Positions 18,267-28,210 of a DNA stretch of 64,000 nucleotides are shown here, one piece after another. Location of the stretch: assembly GCA_964545315.1 (NCBI GenBank), contig CAZJGI010000001.1, forward strand, positions 123,296-187,295, in the 5' to 3' direction. The stretch comes from JAAYJR01 sp964545315 (GTDB lineage Bacteria; Bacteroidota; Bacteroidia; Bacteroidales; Prolixibacteraceae). The position numbers and the translations under genes are program-made. The notes beneath the pieces were generated by a model that saw only the letters and a list, made by a program, of their open reading frames with translations, made no database searches and had not been told where the DNA came from. Position 1 is the first letter of the stretch; the number at the start of each line of letters is the position of its first letter.

Positions 18267-19211
18267 ATGAATAAAGGGTTGGTAATAAAATCTACTGGCA
18301 GTTATTTTGAGGTTAAGGATGAAAAGGGAGAAACAATAACCTGCAAAATAAAAGGTAATTTTCGCATAAAGGAAATTAAAAGTACTAACCCGATTGCTGT
18401 GGGTGATCATGTAAAATTTGTTGTTGAAAATAACAATCAAGACAAAAAAAAGATTGGTTGGATAACTGAGGTGTTCGATCGCAAAAATTATATTATACGT
18501 CGATCAACTAATTTGTCAAAACGCTCTCATATAATTGCAGCAAATATCGACCAGGCTGTATTAGTCAATACTATTGTAAATCCAGTTACAACAACAACCT
18601 TTATCGATCGCTATCTGGCGTCAGCTGCAGCATACAGCATTCCCGTACTGATCGTCTTTAATAAAACTGATTTATATAATACAGTAGAAACTCAAAGTTT
18701 AAATTCTATTTTAGATACCTATAGAAGAATAGGATACAAATGTATTACCACCTCAGCAAAATCATATGAAGGTATTGAAGATTTAATTTCAGCCTTAAAA
18801 AATAAAACTAATGTGATAAATGGACATAGCGGCGTCGGAAAATCAACACTTATAAATATTATCCAACCCGGCCTTAATTTAAAAACTGATGAAATATCAC
18901 ATTTTCATAAAACCGGAAAACATACAACAGCATTCTCAGAAATGTTTGAATTATCTTTTGGAGGATACATTATAGATACACCAGGTATAAAAGGCTTCGG
19001 CATGCTGGATATGGAACCATGGGAGATATCTCACTACTTCACCGAAATATTTGAAATCTCAAAAAAATGTAAATACAAAAATTGTTCTCATACTCATGAA
19101 CCGGGTTGTGCAGTTAAAAGAGCAGTAGAACACGGAGATATAGCAACAACCAGGTATATAAGCTATATCGGACTATTAGAAGAGGACGAAAAATACAGAA
19201 AACCTTATTGA
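18267..19211 (+). CDS. rsgA: Ribosome small-subunit-dependent GTPase A
   Basis: The 314-residue protein has an N-terminal OB fold and a circularly permuted GTPase: G4 (VFNKTDLYN) precedes G1 (NGHSGVGKSTLIN) and G3 (IDTPGIKGFG). The C-terminal zinc motif is CKYKNCSHTHEPGCAV, with three cysteines and one His. RsgA helps release assembly factors from the 30S subunit. I chose the ATG at 18267; a TTG at 18261 would add only two residues. It is convergent with uvrC, whose stop is 5 bp away, and is flanked by parS-like sites. Confidence 0.95.
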   Translation: MNKGLVIKSTGSYFEVKDEKGETITCKIKGNFRIKEIKSTNPIAVGDHVKFVVENNNQDKKKIGWITEVFDRKNYIIRRSTNLSKRSHIIAANIDQAVLVNTIVNPVTTTTFIDRYLASAAAYSIPVLIVFNKTDLYNTVETQSLNSILDTYRRIGYKCITTSAKSYEGIEDLISALKNKTNVINGHSGVGKSTLINIIQPGLNLKTDEISHFHKTGKHTTAFSEMFELSFGGYIIDTPGIKGFGMLDMEPWEISHYFTEIFEISKKCKYKNCSHTHEPGCAVKRAVEHGDIATTRYISYIGLLEEDEKYRKPY

Positions 19212-19215
19212 AGTA

Positions 19216-21033
19216 CTATTCTTTGTGAAAATAACTGTATATAAATTTGGCCTTCGAGCTGCCAACAACACTGGTTAAAGTTTCTACATTAGCTTCTTTT
19301 ATCATATGAACAGATTTAAACTTTAATAGTAACTTTTTAATGGTCTTTCCCCCTATCCCTTTTATTTGAGATAATTCAGTAGAAACAACATGTTTAGCCA
19401 TCTTATTACGATTAAAAGTTATACCAAATCTGTGTGCTTCATCCCTAATATTTTGAATTACTCTTAAGGTATCAGAATTCTTATTTATATAAACGGGAAC
19501 AGGATCATCCGGATAATATATCTCTTCTAAACGCTTTGCTATACTAATTACCGGAATTTTTCCCCGCAAATTTAACTTTTCTAATGCCCGTACGGCAGAT
19601 GAAAGTTGTCCTTTCCCTCCATCTATGACAATTAATTGTGGTAATTCCTTGTTTTCCCTTAGTAATCGGCTATATCTTCTATAAACAATCTCTTCCATTG
19701 AAGCAAAGTCATCTTGTCCTTCTACTGATTTTATGTTGTAATGTCTATATTCTCTCTTTAAAGGTTTTCCATTTTTGAATACTACACAAGCAGCAACAGG
19801 CTCTGCACCTTGAAAGTTACTATTATCAAAACATTCAATTTTAAAAGGTTTAGAAGGCAGATTAAGATCTTTTTTTATAGTATCAAGCAGAAAATCGCCA
19901 TGAGTTTTGAATATTTTCTGATTAAATTGCTTCTCTCGTTCAAGCCTGAAGTATTTGGCATTTCTGTATGAGAGATCAAGTAGCTTTTTTTTATCACCCC
20001 TTTTAGGAATAATAAATTTAATTTCATCTAATATATTCATAAGACGAAACGGTACGATTATCTCTTTAGCTGTACTAAAAATTTTTTGCCTTATTTCAAT
20101 TATACCTGTAATAAGCAATTCCTCCGGAGCCTCATCCAATACTTTCTTTATCTCAAGAGTATATGTTTGAATGATAGCTCCATTGATCACTTTTAGAAAA
20201 TTAATATATGCTATTTTTTCAGCATTCTCAATTGTGAAAACATCTAAATCAGTAATATGCGGAGATACAACTGTCGACTTGCTTTGATAGCGAAGTAACG
20301 ATTCGTATTTTTCTTTTATCCTCTGGGCTTCCTCATAAGCCATTGTTTGGGCTTTCTCTTCCATTAATATTTTGAGATGCTTTATTACTCTAGCGATATT
20401 GCCTTTGAGAATATTATGAATTTCATCTATGCCTTTATTATATTCGTCTTCAGATATTAAACCTTCACAAGGTCCTTTACAATTACCTAGATGATATTCA
20501 AGACAAACTTTGTACTTATTTGATATAATGTTTTTTGAAGATAAATTATAATTACAGGTTCTTAGCTTATAACCAGATCTGAAAAGTTCAAGCAATGTAT
20601 TTACCATATAAAGGCTGGTATAAGGACCAAAGTACAATGATCCGTCCTTAATAAAATTTCTTGTCTTTATTACTCTGGGAAATGGTTCGTTAATTATAGA
20701 AATCCACGGGTAACTTTTATCATCTTTTAATCGAATATTATATCTGGGCTGATACTTTTTGATTAAATTATTTTCCAATAAAAGAGCATCCTGTTCAGTT
20801 TCTACAATCATATATTTTATATCAGCAATATTTTTAACGAGCATAGCAGTTTTATAACTTTCATGATTTTTCTTAAAATAAGATGCTACTCTCTTTTTTA
20901 AATTTTTTGCTTTCCCAATATAAATAATAACATTTTTGGAATTATAAAATTGATATATACCAGGTTTGTTCGGTAAAAATTTTACGAGTCCGGATAGGGA
21001 TTTTTTGAGTACTATTTCATTAGAATTATTCAC
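19216..21033 (-). CDS. uvrC: Excinuclease ABC subunit C
   Basis: The 605-residue UvrC performs the dual incision in nucleotide excision repair. The N-terminal GIY-YIG nuclease has GIYQFYN and IIYIGKAKNLKKR. The UVR motif (about 205-235, KAQTMAYEEAQRIKEKYESL) contacts UvrB. The RNase H-like nuclease shows ECFDNSNFQG and VIDGGKGQLSSAV. Tandem helix-hairpin-helix motifs (LSQIKGIGGKTIKKLL) close the protein. It lies directly downstream of apt, with no spacer, in the mnmG-apt-uvrC run. Confidence 0.96.
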   Translation of the reverse strand: MNNSNEIVLKKSLSGLVKFLPNKPGIYQFYNSKNVIIYIGKAKNLKKRVASYFKKNHESYKTAMLVKNIADIKYMIVETEQDALLLENNLIKKYQPRYNIRLKDDKSYPWISIINEPFPRVIKTRNFIKDGSLYFGPYTSLYMVNTLLELFRSGYKLRTCNYNLSSKNIISNKYKVCLEYHLGNCKGPCEGLISEDEYNKGIDEIHNILKGNIARVIKHLKILMEEKAQTMAYEEAQRIKEKYESLLRYQSKSTVVSPHITDLDVFTIENAEKIAYINFLKVINGAIIQTYTLEIKKVLDEAPEELLITGIIEIRQKIFSTAKEIIVPFRLMNILDEIKFIIPKRGDKKKLLDLSYRNAKYFRLEREKQFNQKIFKTHGDFLLDTIKKDLNLPSKPFKIECFDNSNFQGAEPVAACVVFKNGKPLKREYRHYNIKSVEGQDDFASMEEIVYRRYSRLLRENKELPQLIVIDGGKGQLSSAVRALEKLNLRGKIPVISIAKRLEEIYYPDDPVPVYINKNSDTLRVIQNIRDEAHRFGITFNRNKMAKHVVSTELSQIKGIGGKTIKKLLLKFKSVHMIKEANVETLTSVVGSSKAKFIYSYFHKE

Positions 21034-21561
21034 TCATTCAAAATATTTTACTAAAATAAACGGTTTATATCCATATATAATATTTTTTTCTGATGACTGA
21101 ATAAATTCCAAATCGCATATAAAACTAAAATATATCTTCGATATACCTATTCTTTTAACAAGGTTCAATACTGCTAATGAGGTTCCTCCGGTAGCAAGTA
21201 AATCATCATGTATTAAAACAATATCATTCTTGGTTAAAGCATCAATATGAATTTCTATAGAATCCTGGCCATATTCAAGTTGATAAGATTCTGAAAATGT
21301 TTTATATGGTAGTTTTCCCTTTTTCCTCACCGGAACAAAACCGGCATCAAGCCCTTTTGCAATCGCACCTCCTGTAATGAAACCCCTGGCTTCAATTCCA
21401 ATTACTTTATTGATAAAACAATTCTTAAATTTATTTACATTTTTATCTAAAATATAACTAAAAGCATTTTTATCTTTTAAAAGAGTAGTAATATCTTTGA
21501 AACTTATGCCCTTCTTTGGATAATCAGGAATTTCCCGAATCGTTTTTTTTAAATCAATCAT
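21034..21561 (-). CDS. apt: Adenine phosphoribosyltransferase
   Basis: The 175-residue salvage enzyme makes AMP from adenine and PRPP. It begins IREIPDYPKKGISFKDITTLL, the family start, and has GIEARGFITGG and the PRPP loop IVLIHDDLLATGGTSLAVL. Length is normal. Its stop abuts the uvrC start, and its start lies 12 bp from a perfect parS-like site that separates it from mnmG. Confidence 0.95.
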   Translation of the reverse strand: MIDLKKTIREIPDYPKKGISFKDITTLLKDKNAFSYILDKNVNKFKNCFINKVIGIEARGFITGGAIAKGLDAGFVPVRKKGKLPYKTFSESYQLEYGQDSIEIHIDALTKNDIVLIHDDLLATGGTSLAVLNLVKRIGISKIYFSFICDLEFIQSSEKNIIYGYKPFILVKYFE

Positions 21562-21572
21562 ATTTTTGTTTT

Positions 21573-21588
21573 TGTTCCACGTGAAACA
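21573..21588. promoter_or_regulatory. parS-like ParB-binding site 2 (perfect match)
   Basis: TGTTCCACGTGAAACA fits TGTTNCACGTGAAACA at all defined positions. It occupies the 27-bp gap between the mnmG stop and the apt start, so it is intergenic. It is 3.4 kb from site 1. I saw no third site in the window. Confidence 0.88.
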
Positions 21589-23475
21589 TTATCTATTTAA
21601 CAAAATTAATAAGACGTTAATATCAGCTGGTGATACGCCGGAAATACGTCTGGCTTGTCCTATAGTTTTTGGATTTATTTTTTCCAGCTTTTGCCTTGCT
21701 TCAGTAGAAAGAGATTTTAACTCCTGGTAATTAAATTTATTTTCTATTTTAATATTTTCAAATTTTTGAATTTTTTCAGCTAACAACTTTTCCCTCTCTA
21801 TGTATCCACTATATTTTATTGCAATTTCAACACTTCGTAAAATTTCATCCTTATCACTTCCACAGCAATCATTAACAAATCTATTAAACGGTTTTAAAGG
21901 TTCAAGTAAATCAAAAATAGAAATTTGGGGCCTCAAGATTATATCTTTAAGTTTAACACTTTGCTTTATAACAGATGTATTTTTAGCTTCCAGCAAATTA
22001 TTAATAAATTGAGGCTTAACACTAAATGTTGAACTGAAATCCATTGTATCCTGAATAGATTTAGATTTTTTGTCAAGTAATCTTTTTCTTTCAAATGATG
22101 CCAAACCTAATTGATATCCAATATCCGTGAGTCTGATATCAGCATTATCTTGTCTGAGCAAAATTCTAAACTCAGCCCTACTAGTAAACATACGATATGG
22201 CTCATCAATGCCTTTTGTAACCAAATCATCAATTAAAACACCTATATAAGCTTCATCTCGTTTAAGTGTAAAACCTGCATTAAATCCAGTACTATGACAT
22301 TTAATATGTCCGTTAATACCTGCTATTAATCCTTGTGCTCCGGCTTCTTCGTAACCAGTTGTGCCGTTAATTTGTCCGGCAAAAAAAAGATTCCTTATTA
22401 GTTTTGTTTCTAATGTATGATAAAGTTGTTCAGGCTCAAAATAATCATATTCAATAGCATACCCAGGCCTAAAAATTTTTGCATTTTCTAAGCCGTGTAT
22501 TTTTCGTAATGCTTTATACTGTACTTCCCATGGTAATGAGGAGGAGAAACCATTTAAATAATATTCAATTGTGTCCTGCCCTTCAGGCTCTAAAAAAAGT
22601 TGATGCCTTTCCTTATCAGAAAACGTAATGAGTTTTGATTCTATACTGGGACAATATCGTGGACCAATACTTTTGATAGTTCCATCAAACATAGGAGCAA
22701 CATCAAAACCATTTTTAAGCTCATCATGTACAGATTGATTAGTATAAGTAATCCAACAGGATCTCCTTTTTAATTTTGACATTGTCCCGGGCAGATAGGA
22801 AAATGTATAATTACTGTTTTCATCAGGTTGTTCCGTCAATTCATTAAAATTAATGCTTCTGCCATCTATCCTGACAGGTGTACCGGTTTTTAATCTTCCA
22901 GCCTTAAAACCCAATGATACCAATTGTTCGGTAAGTTTGTCAGACGGTAATTCCCCTATCCTGCCTCCCCTCATTTTAGCAGAACCAACATGAATTAATC
23001 CGTTGAGAAATGTCCCATTTGTGAGTATGACAACATTAGAATAAAAATTAACTCCAACTTTAGTCTTTACTCCTGCCACTTTTTCATCAATAATTATTAA
23101 TTCCTCAACAACATCTTGCCATAAATCCAAACTTTCAAGGCCCTCAAGAGTTTCTCTCCAAAGCATACTATAAATCATTCGATCATTTTGCGAACGGGGA
23201 CTCCACATTGCAGGACCTTTGCTTAAATTTAACATCCGAAATTGTATAGTACTTTTGTCAGCTACAATACCGGAATATCCACCTAATGCATCAATTTCTC
23301 GTACAATTTGTCCCTTTGCTATACCTCCCATAGCTGGATTACAAGACATTTGAGCATATTTAGACATATCCATTGTAATCAACAAAGTATTGGACCCAAG
23401 AGTTGCCGCAGCCGCAGCAGCTTCACATCCGGCATGTCCACCCCCTACAACTATAATATCATATTTTAATTTCAT
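21589..23475 (-). CDS. mnmG: tRNA uridine-5-carboxymethylaminomethyl modification enzyme MnmG
   Basis: The 628-residue FAD protein forms the MnmE-MnmG complex that modifies U34 of certain tRNAs. IIVVGGGHAGCEAAAAAA (residues 8-25) is the FAD-binding site. AQMSCNPAMGGIAKGQIVREIDALGG-type sequence and TGTFLNGLIHVG are strongly conserved, and GQINGTTGYEEAGAQGL is the second FAD motif. The C-terminal helical domain ends with RISGVSPADINVLLILL, as expected. In many bacteria mnmG (gidA) lies close to oriC, which agrees with the nearby parS-like sites. Confidence 0.97.
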   Translation of the reverse strand: MKLKYDIIVVGGGHAGCEAAAAAATLGSNTLLITMDMSKYAQMSCNPAMGGIAKGQIVREIDALGGYSGIVADKSTIQFRMLNLSKGPAMWSPRSQNDRMIYSMLWRETLEGLESLDLWQDVVEELIIIDEKVAGVKTKVGVNFYSNVVILTNGTFLNGLIHVGSAKMRGGRIGELPSDKLTEQLVSLGFKAGRLKTGTPVRIDGRSINFNELTEQPDENSNYTFSYLPGTMSKLKRRSCWITYTNQSVHDELKNGFDVAPMFDGTIKSIGPRYCPSIESKLITFSDKERHQLFLEPEGQDTIEYYLNGFSSSLPWEVQYKALRKIHGLENAKIFRPGYAIEYDYFEPEQLYHTLETKLIRNLFFAGQINGTTGYEEAGAQGLIAGINGHIKCHSTGFNAGFTLKRDEAYIGVLIDDLVTKGIDEPYRMFTSRAEFRILLRQDNADIRLTDIGYQLGLASFERKRLLDKKSKSIQDTMDFSSTFSVKPQFINNLLEAKNTSVIKQSVKLKDIILRPQISIFDLLEPLKPFNRFVNDCCGSDKDEILRSVEIAIKYSGYIEREKLLAEKIQKFENIKIENKFNYQELKSLSTEARQKLEKINPKTIGQARRISGVSPADINVLLILLNR

Positions 23476-23706
23476 GCTTTTTTATCAATATTATCCTGCC
23501 CTCTCAACTAAACTACAAAGAAACAAAATTGAATTATAATTTATGGAATAAAATATTTGTAAGTATGATGCTGTTTTTCTCTTAAATGAAAAGCTTACTG
23601 TTTGGTAGCTTGAGTTTCTTTAATAATTGATTATACAAATTCTTTACTTTTGGAAAATCCTGATTATTACGTTGCCAAAATAAAAAATTATCACAATAAA
23701 ACTAAT

Positions 23707-24147
23707 TCATACGTTTTTAGAACCATCAAATGAGTTGTTTTGTAAATAATAATCTTCTTTTAATCTCATTAATTGTTTCTCTTCAGGATTGCTATCATCA
23801 TATCCATTTAAATGTAAAATACCATGGTATACAACTCTTGTTAATTCATCAATAAAGTTAACATTAAATTTAACGGAGTTCTCTTTAACTCTGTCAATAC
23901 TGATAAAAAGATCACCTGATATAATCTTACCGTCAGAATAGTTGAAAGTTATAATATCTGTAAAATAATCATGTTTAAGATATTTCTTATTTAGCTCCAG
24001 TAAGTAATTATCCGTACAAAAAATCACGCTAATCTCTCCTACAATATTATGAGAATCTTCTATTATTCTGGAAATAATATTTTTTATATTGTCTTCCGGT
24101 ATCTTAAAGACTTTTATTTCGTCAAAGAAAAAATTAATATAATTCAT
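23707..24147 (-). CDS. ybeY: Endoribonuclease YbeY
   Basis: The 146-residue metalloprotein works in 16S rRNA 3'-end maturation and ribosome quality control. YLLELNKKYLKHDYFTDIITFNY is replaced here by the family pattern LN-YL-HD--TDIITF, and the metal motif is HGILHLNGYDD. The canonical third His of HGxLHLxGYDH is Asp here, a pattern I recall as common in Bacteroidota relatives. It overlaps the upstream RsbW-like gene by 4 bp and is followed by about 230 bp before mnmG. Confidence 0.92.
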   Translation of the reverse strand: MNYINFFFDEIKVFKIPEDNIKNIISRIIEDSHNIVGEISVIFCTDNYLLELNKKYLKHDYFTDIITFNYSDGKIISGDLFISIDRVKENSVKFNVNFIDELTRVVYHGILHLNGYDDSNPEEKQLMRLKEDYYLQNNSFDGSKNV

Positions 24148-24554
24148 TTAAGTTGAAACTTTAAACAAATACAATTACCACCGTCTTGATATTCAACAGA
24201 ATCACAGAGAGCTCTCATAATAAGAAGTCCCCTACCCGATTCTTTTTTAATATTTTCAATTTTTGTAGGATCACTAATTCTTTTAAGATCAAATCCATCA
24301 CCCTGATCCTTAATTTGAATATTGATACATTCAGTTTCTGCGTTTACTTTTATAACTACATTTTTATCAAAATCTCTCTTATTTCCATGTTGTATAGAAT
24401 TAATAATAGCTTCAGAAACACATAATAATACTTTATTGAAATAATTAGGTGATAATGAATATTTTGTAAAAATATTTTTTAAAAAATTATCCACCTTTGT
24501 CAATTCAGACTCTGCAGATTTGATTATTAGTATTTCAAAATTAATATTACTCAC
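24144..24554 (-). CDS. RsbW-like anti-sigma factor ATP-binding kinase
   Basis: The 136-residue protein is a single GHKL ATPase domain. The N box holds SEAIINSIQHGNKRD, G1 is IQIKDQGDGFD, and G2 is SGRGLLIMRALCDSVEY. Such proteins are serine kinases or anti-sigma factors in partner switching. No STAS antagonist or matching sigma factor is adjacent. It overlaps ybeY by 4 bp and its start touches the DUF4175 stop, so the three genes are almost certainly one transcript. Function in that setting is unknown. Confidence 0.85.
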   Translation of the reverse strand: MSNINFEILIIKSAESELTKVDNFLKNIFTKYSLSPNYFNKVLLCVSEAIINSIQHGNKRDFDKNVVIKVNAETECINIQIKDQGDGFDLKRISDPTKIENIKKESGRGLLIMRALCDSVEYQDGGNCICLKFQLK

Positions 24555-27500
24555 CTATTTTTCAACATTGTTTAAATATTGTTTGTATTTTCTATTATAA
24601 AAATTCGTTAACTTATGAGATCCTTTTTCTATAATCTCTAACGTTCCATTATATTCCTTATAATATTCAAAAAATTCTGCAGGATTACTGTGAAAATCAT
24701 CAGCCAGATTTCTTTCTCTTTCATCTTCATAATTCTGTTCAAGCTGGGCTCTTTCAGCTTCAAGAAGTTGAGAAGTAATCAAATTTTGTCTTGCAATCAT
24801 CTGTGAATTTATATTCTTATCCAACAACTGCTTTCTGTTCTGTTCCAACATATTATCAACCTGTTGAAGCGCTTTTCTTGTATTTCCACCACTACTATTC
24901 ATTATTTCACGCAACATTTGTTGCATCATTTCATGCTCCATTAATAACCTGCCAAATTGTTCATCATTTAAAGGATTATCACCATTTTTTAATTGCTCTA
25001 TCATTTTTTGCAATTGCTTTTTAATGTTTTCTGAAGCATTTTTTAACATATTCATACCTCCTTCTCCTCCATTGGGATTTTCACATTGCATATCGCCTGG
25101 TTGAGCATTAGCCAGTTGCTTTTCTAAATTTTCCAGTGCTTCATTTAACATGAGTGAAAGATTATTAAAAGAAGTCATAACATGTCTCTGGTTGATTGCA
25201 GCACCATTAAAATTTCCATCGCTAAGTAATGTACCTGCATTATCAAGATTAAATTCAATATTTAATAACTCATTGTTAACCAGACTGTTAATTTGGGGCG
25301 TGCGTTTTGCAAGAGCATATAATGAATCTTTAACAATCTTATTTTGATCAGAAATTCTCTTTTGTTGCAAATTAATTGTATTTAATGAAGGATCATTTGA
25401 ACTAATTTCTTCCATATCATTTATAACATCTTCCTGGGAGAATGATAAATAGATCAAATTACCTAAAATCTGCCTTAAATTTTGAATGTTTTCAGTATGT
25501 TCTTCAATCCGGTTGTAATTAAGCATTTGCTGCATGGCAAAAACAGTATTTTTAATAAGTTCAGAGGTTTCCTTAATATTACTACCAGATTTTTTTAGTT
25601 CTTTTTTATTTAGCAGCTCTTTACTTCTATCTATTGATTTATTAATATCACCAAATTCATTATTAAACTCATCGAAAATAACAGGTTTACTAAGCTCATT
25701 ATTAATTTTAAGCGCCTCTTTAAGCTCTTGTTGTAAATTTTCAATTAATTGATCGTGTACATTTGTTTTATTTAAAATATCATCAAAGTCCTTATTTTCT
25801 ATAAGTTCCTTATGATAGATATCTTCTTCATTTCCTATAATTTGCAATTTATCTATTATATTTTGAATTTCCTGTTCCACCTTCATCTTCTTAAGCATCT
25901 CTAAATTCCTGTCTAATTGTTGTTGAAGATCTTCATAACTTAATTCAATCTTATTTGATAATTGATTAAATTTCTTGCTGTTAAATTCGTGTGCAAGTTT
26001 GTTAAACTCTTCAAGCAGTTCCTTTAGCTCATCAGTAAACACTTCCTCCAGTAATTCTTCAATTTGTTTTTGTTTTTCTTTAATTAATTCATTTTGTTGA
26101 TTATAAGAATTTGAGTAATTATTTAATTCTTGATTACCCTTTTTAATTTCGTTATATAAATTTTCAAGTTTATTTTGTTTAGAAATAACCTCATTGACCA
26201 TTTGTGATTTTTCCCAATCCGTAATATTAGTATCCATATTTTTTATCTTCATATTACGAAGGTCATTATTAATATCCTTTGTTAATTCCTTTGTTTGTTG
26301 TAATTTATCTTCTATTATTTTAAATTGTTCATTTTCATTTTGTGCAATTTCAATTTCAGTAGGAACTTCATATAAATAACTATTGGATGTAGTAGATTTA
26401 TAATTGTTTATTACATCATTATCAATTACTTTAAAATAATAAGAAATAGTACCGGATTTTGCCTTAATTTCAGAAAAATCAAAACTGAAATAAAAATCCT
26501 GATCTGTCAAATTTTTAATAAAAGGTATAGCAATGGCAGAATCAGAATTATCAACATTATAATGAAAATTTAATGCAGTAAAACCATAATCATCTCCTAT
26601 AATTCCCTTAAAAAAATATCTGGTCATTTTAACAGAATCCCTGACAGATACCACTTTAATTTCCGGAAACAAATCAGGTATTACCTCAATAGAAGATGAC
26701 AAAGCAAGTTCAGCCCCAGTCTCGTAATTCTCTATAAATACATTATAATCAGCAGTTTTATAAAAATTATTTTCAAATACAAAATTATTTTTATCGTTTC
26801 TTTTTACACTAAAACTGGTGGAATCTGAGATATTGAAATACATCGTATCAATATCTATACCGGAAAATAACCATTTTATATGAGTTCCTGATGGTACTAT
26901 TATATCACCAGCATTAGAAATAGTTTGTTCGGATAACCCTGTATAAGACGGCGGATTTATGATAACATTAAAACTATTTATTCCAGGCGAAGGAAGTAGT
27001 TTTAAAGAAAATATGTCTGACTTATATTTTAGATCAGTAAAATAAAATTTTACAGGGTTGATAACAGAGGCTATTTCATATTCAAAAAGGCCGGTATCCA
27101 ATGCTTTCATAATATAATCGTTTCCTTCAATATTTATAAAGACATTGTCTGGCACAATATCTCCTTCTAACTTCATTTGAATTTTAAATGTATCTCCCTT
27201 TTTAACACTTAATTTATTATTTAATAATTCAAAACTGTATGGTGCAGGCTTAATATAATCCATATTATAATGTACAAATCGAATTACAGTCTCTTTATAA
27301 ACAGATTTATTAATAAAGAAAAGTGTTAGGGAAATAAAGGAACTTAAAACAAAAAATATTAAAACTTTTCTTAGATTTCTGAATTGGACAGCCTTTTTAA
27401 AATCAAAAATATTAATATCACTAATTTTCTGATCTATACTAGCCTTGATAATATCAAGTGAATAAATATCGTTTGAAATTTCAGCTAACTCAATAATATT

Positions 27501-27830
27501 TAATAACTTATCTTTGATGTCAGAAAAATGATTTTGTATAAAGGCTGAACTGCTTTTAATATCAATAGGCTTTATAATACGGACAAGTTTAAAAAATGGT
27601 AAAATGATGTAATTCACTGTCATTAATAGTCCAAAAATGATAAAACCATAGAAAACAATTCTTCTGATTTCTGAATTAAGGTAGACAAAATATTCAATAA
27701 CAGAGAATGCAGTAAAAATAGTAACCATTAGGAATAATGTAACCAATGATCCTTCTATTACTTTAAAAATGTAATATTTATTACGGAAGGCATTAAGTTT
27801 ATCAACAAGTATGTTAAAATCTTTTGTCAT
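24555..27830 (-). CDS. DUF4175-like large membrane protein with coiled coils
   Basis: The 1091-residue protein has three probable membrane segments in the first 175 residues (near 27-47, 58-82 and 150-172). A beta-rich periplasmic region follows (about 180-490, with YSFELLNNKLSVKKGD and FNVIINPPSYTGLSEQT). A long Gln/Asn/Lys/Glu-rich coiled-coil section runs from about 490 to the end, with repeated heptads such as KEKQKQIEELLEEVF. A short glycine-rich insert (NPNGGEGG) lies near residue 920. The architecture matches the DUF4175 family of Bacteroidota, which has no known function. It sits first in the operon with the RsbW-like ATPase and ybeY and has a TACTTTTG box at 27896-27903. Confidence 0.78.
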   Translation of the reverse strand: MTKDFNILVDKLNAFRNKYYIFKVIEGSLVTLFLMVTIFTAFSVIEYFVYLNSEIRRIVFYGFIIFGLLMTVNYIILPFFKLVRIIKPIDIKSSSAFIQNHFSDIKDKLLNIIELAEISNDIYSLDIIKASIDQKISDINIFDFKKAVQFRNLRKVLIFFVLSSFISLTLFFINKSVYKETVIRFVHYNMDYIKPAPYSFELLNNKLSVKKGDTFKIQMKLEGDIVPDNVFINIEGNDYIMKALDTGLFEYEIASVINPVKFYFTDLKYKSDIFSLKLLPSPGINSFNVIINPPSYTGLSEQTISNAGDIIVPSGTHIKWLFSGIDIDTMYFNISDSTSFSVKRNDKNNFVFENNFYKTADYNVFIENYETGAELALSSSIEVIPDLFPEIKVVSVRDSVKMTRYFFKGIIGDDYGFTALNFHYNVDNSDSAIAIPFIKNLTDQDFYFSFDFSEIKAKSGTISYYFKVIDNDVINNYKSTTSNSYLYEVPTEIEIAQNENEQFKIIEDKLQQTKELTKDINNDLRNMKIKNMDTNITDWEKSQMVNEVISKQNKLENLYNEIKKGNQELNNYSNSYNQQNELIKEKQKQIEELLEEVFTDELKELLEEFNKLAHEFNSKKFNQLSNKIELSYEDLQQQLDRNLEMLKKMKVEQEIQNIIDKLQIIGNEEDIYHKELIENKDFDDILNKTNVHDQLIENLQQELKEALKINNELSKPVIFDEFNNEFGDINKSIDRSKELLNKKELKKSGSNIKETSELIKNTVFAMQQMLNYNRIEEHTENIQNLRQILGNLIYLSFSQEDVINDMEEISSNDPSLNTINLQQKRISDQNKIVKDSLYALAKRTPQINSLVNNELLNIEFNLDNAGTLLSDGNFNGAAINQRHVMTSFNNLSLMLNEALENLEKQLANAQPGDMQCENPNGGEGGMNMLKNASENIKKQLQKMIEQLKNGDNPLNDEQFGRLLMEHEMMQQMLREIMNSSGGNTRKALQQVDNMLEQNRKQLLDKNINSQMIARQNLITSQLLEAERAQLEQNYEDERERNLADDFHSNPAEFFEYYKEYNGTLEIIEKGSHKLTNFYNRKYKQYLNNVEK

Positions 27831-27895
27831 TTATGATATTAACTTAAAAAACAGTAATTTAATATTACGTTTATCACCATCAATTGTTTAAAAAA

Positions 27896-27903
27896 CAAAA
27901 GTA
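27896..27903 (-). promoter_or_regulatory. Candidate -7 promoter box for the DUF4175 operon
   Basis: The minus strand reads TACTTTTG, a perfect TAnnTTTG. No good -33 TTTG lies at the usual 19-21 base spacing, so this is tentative. The leader would be about 60 nt. Confidence 0.38.
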
Positions 27904-28210
27904 ATCTTTTATAAATAAATTTGTATAAATATTAAATTTATACATAGGATGTTTTATAAGCAATAAAAAATAAATAGCCATTTATTTTCATAAATTTTTT
28001 CACATAAAATGAACGGTTAATAAATTGTCATATTAAAAATCATATTTTTAGTAACATTACGCAATTAACAATATAAAATATTAATCATCAATAATTTAAT
28101 TTTAACAATTTATAAAAATAATGTTATTAAAAATGATTAAGTTATATTTATAAATTTGTATAAAATTTAATTAACATTAATGAACAGCATATAATAAAAA
28201 TCATTAATAC

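Noticed and set aside
23582..23701. A 39-codon open frame on the minus strand between ybeY and mnmG (contains WQRNNQDFPKVKNLYNQLL)
   Set aside because: It starts directly after a stop with no ATG, GTG or good TTG near its beginning and matches nothing I recognise. It may be a remnant but is not supported.
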